A stretch of 20,000 nucleotides of DNA from Cristatella mucedo. Its lineage: Eukaryota > Bryozoa > Phylactolaemata > Cristatellidae. The notes under the pieces are model-generated. The model was not told the origin of the DNA. It did no database searches and was given only the letters and a program-made list of their open reading frames with translations. This document shows, piece by piece, positions 8,860 through 17,800 of the stretch. The DNA lies in NCBI GenBank assembly GCA_009760855.2, contig WPIO01000016.1, positions 3,575,001-3,595,000 of the forward strand, in the 5' to 3' direction. Within the stretch, counting starts at the first letter, position 1; every line of letters begins with the position of its first letter. The translations under genes and the position numbers were made by a program.

Positions 8860-11800
8860 GCATGACGTTCGCTACCCACGTCAAAGAGCCTAAAGGTGGT
8901 GGACCGCTAAAGATCGTCCCTCATCACTTCCAGGTTTTAAAAATTACATGGTAAAGGTCTGCTGCTTTAACAGCGCCTGCAGCTCACCGGAAGCTGGGAC
9001 AGGGAAAGACTTGCTTTTGCTGCTCGGAGGCCTGGCAGAGGCGGCGCGGTCGCCTCGGCGCAAAGACGCATTGAGCCGCCGGTGCTCCCCCTTTTGGCAA
9101 CCGTCAAAGAACCGTCACAGAAGCTGCGGTCTTTCTGCAATAGCTTGTTCTGAGGAAGCTCCCCTGTCCTGTGCAGCATTGGCTGCTGAGCACATTGAGC
9201 GTCTATGTTTTTGCTGCCACCACCAGCTGCAGCTGCATTTTATGCTCGTTTCTGCTTCGACAGACGTTGCCGCTTGTCTGCGAGTTTGCCACTCACCGAA
9301 AGTGCAGCGAGGAGGAGCTGCGGAGCGTGATGCCTCAGCATGCCTGGTGAGTGGATCTCCGGCTTCGCGGCTGTGTCGATTGCATTCAGTTCAGGGCTCG
9401 GACTTGTGAGAGCAGCTTGTGCTTCGACGGTACATTTGGTCATTCCGGCGATCATCAGTGTACAGCATCGGCTGGTCAAGGCAAGTGTGAGGATTGTTAA
9501 GATGGAAAAATATCTGCAATAATATTAATAACACATTTGATATAGCACCTTCAGATAATTCAATCTCTTTCAAGGCACTACATCTGCTGCAAACGAAGCA
9601 CGATCGAATGGTTAGTGGTAGGATGCCCAATAAGCAACAAGAATAACATGGTTAGGGGGGTGGCATGCACAGGGTCAGCATGCAAGTATGGTTAGTGGCA
9701 GCATGCACAGTGTCAGCACGCATAAGCACATAAAGGACAGATGACATGGACCCAATGCTGACTAAATGCTGTTATAAATAGATGCGTTTTTTTTCTATGT
9801 GGACAAGTCAGGAGATGTCGTGAAGCAAGTCGGGAGTGGGTTCCAGGCTTTGGGAGCATACGAACTACAGGTAAGAAGGTTTTGAGGCTTGTACGAGGTA
9901 TAGGTAAACAATTTGATTCCGAAAATCAGATGGTACGATGCTTAGCTTGGTGGGGCAGTAGACCTGATAGGTAGGTTGGAGGCAAATAATGAAGGGACCT
10001 AAAAGGGTGTGACGATACCTTGAAGTCGATAAGCAGCTTGATTGGGAGCCAGTGCAGGTCGGTGAGAAGTGGTGTGATGTGGCAACTGCGATGCACGCGA
10101 CAGACAAGCCTAGCTGTGGAGCTCTGCACCAGCTGTAAGTGCCTGATTGCACAGGCCGTTAGACCAGCAAGCAATGAGTCATAGAAGTCAAGGCTGGGTG
10201 TCGCAAAGGCATGGAACAATTTAGATGTGGTATCCCTGTCTAAACAAGCCCGAATTGAAGCAATGTTGTGCAGCTGAAAGTAGGCAGACTTTATTGCGGA
10301 GCTGATGTGGCCGTCCAAAGAAAGATCACTTTGGAACATGACACTTAGATTTCGTGCAGATTCAACAGGAGATATGCTGGCAGAGCCGATTTTGAGAGCG
10401 TTAGCCTTTCCAATTTCGGAATCATACTTGGTTTGCCCATAACTAGTAAATTGGGTTTTATCATCATTCAATTTAAGAAAGTTTGCTGCCATTAATGTGC
10501 GGATGTCTTCAATACGTGCAGCAAGGGAGTTGATAGAATTCGACATGCTGGAAGGCTGAGAGGGGTCAAAGCAAAGGTACAACTGAGTGTCGTCTGCATA
10601 GAAGTGAAAGCCTAGACTGTGCTTGGCAATCACATCGGCAAGAGGAATAATATAAACTATGAGAAGACCCTGACCAAGCACAGATCCCTGAGGTACCCCA
10701 TATTTCAGACGTTCCTCAGATGGCCTTTGTCCATTCACATCAATGCTCTGGGTTATCCCACTGAGATAGGACCTGAACCACTGCAATGCATTGCCAGCGC
10801 TGCCCTAAAAAGATAAATCAAAATGTGCCTGGCATTCAGCTTAGATATTGATTTGTGAGTGGCTACCGTATTGAGAGCAATTTTTGCCATTTAGCAATAT
10901 TTCTGCAGCTTGCAATAATCTCTCCACGTGGACTCGGTGGACCGCTGCATGGAACATGCTTGCAATCGCTTGTGTTTATGCTTGTAGCAGTGGCTTCTTT
11001 ACCACGACATTCATTATCGAGAATCGGTTATACTTGCCATACTTGACCGACAGGTGGGTTTCTTATGCTAGCCACATGTGCGTAATTGCCTATCACAGGC
11101 ACATATCACTGAGGATGCTGAGATGTGCACTATTTGATGTATTTGATGGCGTGGGGTGCTGCTCAAATTGTCCCCGCTTGAGTCAGCCGATGAGCCTGCA
11201 TGTACTCTCTGCTCCAGCTGCTGCTTTTGCGGCTGTCCTGAGCAGGCGAGCTATGCTGTGATTTCATCGGATGCACCCTTCGTGTGCAATGCAACCGCTT
11301 TCTTTTAGACTGGAGAAGCGAGGTGGCCGTCTTGTGAAACGAAAGCTAGTCAGCTTAAACGAAGTAGGTATCGCGTAGCTGTGGGCACGTTCTCCTTGTA
11401 GGCTTAGATATCGTCGGCTCAGGTGATGTTATGATAAAAAAAATCTTACCTGACTTAACAGCCCCATTTGTATAGCGGCAAAAGATCCTTGACGGCTTCA
11501 GCAAATGCTTGCAGTTGGCAATAAACGATCGCCCGACTGCAAGACTCGAACCGACCACCTCGGTAGTGAAGAGCGAGCGCACACCATACCATCTGAGCTG
11601 TCGCCGCCCAGTGAGATCAGTCAGTGCGGAGCGAGCTTGAGGCAGCTTTGGAGCAGCGAAGGCCCCCCGAAGGATTCGGATAAGCGATGCTAAGCCAACG
11701 AACTCTGTCGCGCGCAGTCGCAGGAGCAGCTGGCAGGCAGGCAGGTGATGTGATGCCCGGGGAGTACTACGTGTCAGAGCTAGGTAGCCCAGTGCGAGAG

Positions 11801-14800
11801 AATTGCGGGGCCCAAGAGTGACTGACAGGAGTCATCTCGATGCTCGATGGGACGAGCCAGTGCAGAGCCGCTTGGCGATAGCAGCAGGGGCAGCGTTCAC
11901 TGCAGCCGAGCCGAGGCAGAGCTTTGCACCGGCTTACTTAGTGTCCCATTCGCCCCTAGCGATGCGCAGGCAAAGGGCGGAGCGACTTTATATATATATG
12001 ATGCACGGCTGCCTCGCTGGCTGTTGCTATCCTGGCGTGTGTTCTCCGCCGAAGTTGGCCTGACCCGTTCGCTTCCGAATCGGAAGCGAGTGTGTCACGT
12101 GGTACCGTGCAGCCGTTGGCTCGCACTGCTCGTGTGGGCAGATGGGGCGAGGGTCCGAGGCGCCAGGGCTGCTGTCGATCGGTCGGTCGCGCCGCGAAGT
12201 GGGGGCGGCGGGGTTGGATGGGTGGCGAGGATGGACGCAGGCAGCCTCTGCGGCGTCAGAGCTTCCCGAGCGTGCGCGGCCGCCTGCGCCCCAGCCTCGC
12301 CTTCGCCGAGCTTAATGGCCATGCCTGTATTGGCTTTTCGAGCGCGATTCCTTGGTTTATTTTTATTTTTATTTCGCGATTTATTGTGGCGTTCGAGTCG
12401 CTCGCGTGCGAGCTCGCGCCGCTCGCGTCGTCGTTACAGCTTTTCCCCGACCACGACGTGGTGATAAACTGCTCGGGTCTCGGCAGCCGGCATCTGTGCG
12501 GCGATGCCGACGTGCGGCCGGCCAGAGGGCAGGTGGTGCGCGTTCGAGCGCCGTACGTGAAGCGCTTCGTGCACGCGGAGCAGCTCGACGCACCAGGTGT
12601 GCAGCCGTCAGCGGCAGCAGCGAAGAAGCTAATCTACATACTGCCACAGTACGTGTCGCTGAGCGCATTTCCGGCGTGTACATGCCACGTCGCCCGTGTG
12701 TGAGTGTGCCTCGCTTTCGAATGCAGCCAAAGGGGGCGACTGTCTTTGTTTTTCGTTTGATCCTCTGCTTATTGTGGTCCCTGTTGCTGCTGCCGCCGCC
12801 GCTGCTGATGCTGCTGACTTCCCTGTGGCCTAGCCTTAGCACTCACTGACCGTAACCCTCACTAGTCATATCCGTAGGCTTCGAATTCTCTGCCTTGAAT
12901 TCTGTGGATCTCGACGTTGACCCTTGCTTTTCTTTCTCCTCCCTTCACTTCCGAGCTGTGCTGCACACAGATGTATGCTCGCATATGCAGCTGCTTGCAT
13001 GCTTACACAAACCCAATCTTGCTCTTTGTTCTTCTCTTCTCTCACACTCTCTTCTTATCTTTGTTCTTCTCTTCTCTCTCCCTCTCTCTTTCTCTCCCCT
13101 CTCTCTCTCTCTCTCTTTCTCCATCTCCCTCTCTCTCTCTCTCTCTTTCTCCATCTCCCTCTCTCTCACACACTCTCTCTTTCTCTTCTGTTCTTCTCTT
13201 CTCTCTCTCCTTCTCTTCTCTCTCCCTCTCTCTTTCTCTTCTCTCTTTCTCTCCCCTCTCTCTCTCTTTCTCCATCTCCCTCTCTCTCACACACTCTCTT
13301 TCTCTTCTGTTCTTCTCTTCTCTCTCCCTCTCTCTTTCTCTTCTCTCTTTCTCCATCTCCCTCTCTCTCTCTCTTTCTCCATCTCCCTCTCTCTCACACA
13401 CTCTCTTTCTCTTCTGTTCTTCTCTTCTCTCTCCCCTTCTCTTCTCTCTCCCTCTCTCTTTCTCTTCTCTCTTTCTCTCCCCTCTCTCTCTCTTTCTCCA
13501 TCTCCCTCTCTCTCTCACACACTCTCTTTCTCTTCTGTTCTTCTCTTCTCTCTCCCTCTCTCTTTCTCTTCTCTCTTTCTCTCCCCTCTCTCTCTCTTTC
13601 TCCATCTCCCTCTCTCTCACACACTCTCTTTCTCTTCTGTTCTTCTCTTCTCTCTCCCTCTCTCTTTCTCTTCTCTCTTTCTCTCCCCTCTCTCTCTCTC
13701 TCTTTCTCCATCTCCCTCTCTCTCACACACTCTCTCTTTCTCTTCTGTTCTTCTCTTCTCTCTCCCTCTCTCACACTCTCTTATTTTCTTTGTTCTTCTC
13801 TTCTCTCTCCCTCTCTGTCCCTCTCTCCCTCACTCTCTGTCTCTCTCCTCTTCTCTTCTCTCTCACTCGCTCTGTCCTATCCTATCTATTCCTCTGTGTT
13901 CGTGTCACTTTTTTGTGTTTTCTTTCTTTCATAGCCGATATCCTTTTCCTGCTTGTTCCATCACTGTCCGTGTTGGTTTCCTTTTCTGTCTCAGCCGATA
14001 TCCTAAGCTCTCTCTGGGCTACCCAAACTGGGGGGCTGCAAATCACTTGAAGCTAGCCATCCAGTGCTTCTAGGTGATGTGTTAGTAGGGTGCGTCCATT
14101 ATTCACGACCCGCAGGCCTGTGTGAAGGTATGGAATGGAAGCTAAGAGCCAACAAAATTGTCGCCTTCCATTGGTATCTCAGATCAATGAATGCTCTGAA
14201 CCTCAAGCCACAGAAGCTGCTACTTTTTGTGCCCAAAGCTGCATTCTGGACTTCATACTTAGGAAAGTTTGTAAATTGGCTAGCGTCATGTAACGTCGAA
14301 ATTATAGTAAGTTCCATCAACTTTCAGACTAAGTGTGCTTAGCATTCGGAACAGCAAGCCGGAATGTGTTCAGTGATAAGTGACACATATAGGTGCTGTC
14401 ACATGTTTGTCACAACAGTGAGCCGGGAAGACTGAGGAAGAGGCAGGAGCACGAATTCGAGAGTCAATATTTCCCCTCATACTTTACAGAATGAAACCTC
14501 GTTGCGTGATGTAATGTATCTTTGCCTGTAACTCCACAAAGCCACAAAGACTAAGCACGTGTTACGATGAAGGCTTTTCTATAGCATCTTCTCAAAGCCT
14601 AATAGGCTTTCGGTACGCTTGCGGTATTATTTCTCTATGCGGGTTGGCAGGGACGCCACGGACCTCATGCACAATTCCGAAGCAGTGTGCTAGCCTGCAT
14701 GGACATCGATCCTCAAGTAATTCACCTCCTCCCGGTATCTTGGCCCAGGGGTAAGGCGGTCATGGTTTCGAGTCCTGCCGCGGGCAATATTTTTATGATC

Positions 14801-17800
14801 ACTGCAAACGGTGGTCATTACCGTTAAGGCTTTTCTGCCGCTATGCAAATGAGGCTTCGAAATCACCGTACCTTGTACTTTACTCCTGGGGTGATACGAA
14901 TAGCTGAGGATCTAATTCTTTGCTCCAAAGCATCCCGATGGTTTTCGATAGGGTTCAGATTGGGGCTCATGCGCTGCTATGGCAATGCAGTCAGTGGAGG
15001 ATGCCCATGATCGGGACCAAAATGGGACCAAAACCGGGCTGAAAAATGCTCCTACCGACAGAGCGATGTGCATAGGATTATTATCCTGTTGCTTTTAATA
15101 TCTAGCGCTTTCGAAGTCATCGCACTTAGAATACTAGCATTTGTTTACAATGCCAAAATACCTATGCTGGTTCATAATGCCTTCTCTTCGATGGAGATTT
15201 CCACCGGTACCATCTGCTGTTCAACAGCCCCATACTGTCACTTCTTCTTAAGCCAGTCATGTGGGTGCACTTTTCGTGCACTCTCCAACTTGTATCGAAA
15301 ATGGTGAACTTTTATTCATCAGTCCGCATAAATATTTGCCAATCAGCCGAGGCTTAGTGGTCATGGTCCCTAGTCCATTAAAAGCTGCTTAATTATTGGC
15401 TTCTTAAAAACCCGGGATTATGTTAGGCAATTCGGAAGTGCATGCCTTGGTGATGTTACCTCCCCAGAATGGCTTATTTGCTCTGCACAAGCCCTGCCGT
15501 TAAGTTGAAGTTTCGTAGCAACTCTCTTTGCCAGAACAACTCTGCAGCATACACAATCTGCTCGACAGTCTGTACACAATCTGCTCCACAATCTGTACAC
15601 AATCTGCTCCACAATCTGTACACAATCTGCTCGACAGTCTGTACACAATCTGCTCCACAATCTGTACACAATCTGCTCGACAGTCTGTACACAATCTGCT
15701 CCACAATCTGTACACAATCTGCTCCACAATCTGTACACAGTCTGCTCGACAGTCTGTACACAATCTGCTCCACAATCTGTACACAATCTGCTCCACAATC
15801 TGCTCCACAGTCTGCTCGACAGTCTGTACACAATCTGCTCCACAATCTGCTCCACAGTCTGCTCCACAGTCTGTACACAATCTGCTCCACAGTCTGTACA
15901 CAATCTGCTCCACAGTCTGCTCGACAGTCTGCTCCACAGTCTGCTCCACAATCTGCTCCACAATCTGCTCCACAGTCTGCTCGACAGTCTGTACACAATC
16001 TGCTCCACAATCTGCTCGACAGTCTGTACACAATCTGCTCCACAATCTGTACACAATCTGCTCCACAATCTGCTCGACAGTCTGTACACAATCTGCTCCA
16101 CAATCTGTACACAATCTGCTCCACAATCTGTACACAATCTGCTCCACAATCTGTACACAATCTGCTCCACAATCTGTACACAGTCTGCTCGACAGTCTGT
16201 ACACAATCTGCTCCACAGTCTGTACACAATCTGCTCGACAGTCTGTACACAATCTGCTCCACAATCTGCTCCACAGTCTGCTCGACAGTCTGTACACAAT
16301 CTGCTCCACAATCTGCTCCACAGTCTGCTCCACAGTCTGTACACAATCTGCTCCACAGTCTGTACACAATCTGCTCCACAGTCTGTACACAATCTGCTCC
16401 ACAATCTGCTCCACAATCTGCTCCACAATCTGCTCCACGATCTGCTCCACAGTCTGTACACAATCTGCTCGACAGTCTGTACACAATCTGCTTCACAGTC
16501 TGCTCGACAGTCTGTACACAATCTTCTTCACAATCTGCTCCACGATCTGCTCCACAATCTGCTCCACAATCTGCTCCACAATCTGCGCGAAAATCGTGAG
16601 TTCCCGTGAAATGCGAACCCTATTTTAGCCTGCCAAAAGCAGTCCCGAGTCTGTCCTTTTGTGAAGGCTGTAATCGCCCTGCTATTGATGCATGTCGGCG
16701 CTTGTTAGCTACTCTAATCACCTACAAATTCGGTGGCAAAGGGAAGTCGCCCGGGCTAACTCACTGGGCAATATCCAGAGGAAAGTATTGCACAAAGCGT
16801 TCGATAGCTGCACCATTGGTTAGCAAGGTATGCGAGTATTGATTAGACGCCATTCCTAAGCTTATTTTTCCACTTCTTGAAGGGGATTATCTTCTAGAAT
16901 TTTCTTCTTTGTCTGAATGCGATTTGATGGGAACAACTTGATTTTGTACGGATTGATATGGGAATAGCATGGTGTTCTGCAGCTGAGCCAGTACAGTCGG
17001 AAGAGATCTTAATCATAGGAATTTTCCCTTTTTTTGATGGCACCTGCATATTCACATTCATCTTCGTGGATTGCTAGGGAATGAAATTGGGTTCACCTTG
17101 ATCTTATGTGGGTTCCATCTTTGAAAACTGGGAGAGTCTATAGTGTTCACGGAAATCTGGGTTGATGAATGTGTCCGTGCTTATGTGTGTGTCTGCTCAT
17201 TCGTCGTGCACGTTTGCCCAATTTAATGCCTTGCAGCTTGTTGTAGACTTAATATATCCGAATACTGAGATAGATTAATAAAATAGGTTGATGTATAAAG
17301 CCTGATGTCAAGTGAAAAATCCCTGCATTATATGGCTTCTTGGTGACGGCCGTGAGCTCTTCGTCAGCAGACCCCATGGCGATTTGAGAGGAAAGAACAC
17401 GGAGAAAAAACACGGCTCGTGCTTATAATAATAATAATAATAATGCACTTGATAAGTGCCCTCAGAGAACTCAATCTCTCTCTAGGTGCTTTACATTTGC
17501 TGCAAAGGGAAATGCAATTGAATGGTGATTAATATCATGCTTGATAAACAAACAAAATGAATAACATGGTTAGGGGTGACATGCACAGGGTCAGCATTGC
17601 AAATGTGGTTAGTGGCAGCATGCACAGTGTCAGCATGCATAAGCACATCAAGGACGAATCACAGGGACCCACTAAATGCTGTCCTAAATAGGTGTGTTTT
17701 TAAGTTCTTTTTAAACGTGGTCAGATCAGGGGATGTTCTGATGCAGGTCGGGATGGAGCTCCAGGCTTTGAGAGCATACGAACTAAATGCACGGTCTCCA

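Noticed and set aside
8948-9409. 153-codon open frame overlapping DDO exon 3
   Set aside because: Different frame from exon 3; Cys/Ser-rich composition with no family match.
11512-11610. Functional tRNA gene on the minus strand
   Set aside because: The A and B boxes are there, but the acceptor stem does not pair and the anticodon arm is poor; better explained as a SINE.
12398-12439. Longer version of DDO exon 6 (extra [14 protein letters not shown])
   Set aside because: In phase and not impossible, but the acceptor at 12439 is better and gives the spacing expected between the V..L.E strand and DVVINC.
12895-14073. Ser/Leu/Phe-rich open frames of 336-392 codons and Arg/Glu-rich frames on the other strand
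   Set aside because: A C/T-only tract has no stop codons in any plus frame, and its complement is stop-poor. No protein family is recognisable.
14064-14342. 92-codon open frame after the pyrimidine tract
   Set aside because: No recognisable family or splice context; intronic position.
15558-16582. CRISPR array
   Set aside because: No repeat-spacer pattern: units are contiguous with no unique spacers, and the genome is eukaryotic.
15469-16628. Open frames of 328-376 codons on both strands (Cys/Asp/Gln/Ser-rich repeats)
   Set aside because: They fall in the 11/12-bp minisatellite, whose units contain no stop in any frame. Several frames on both strands are open at once, and the array lies inside a DDO intron.
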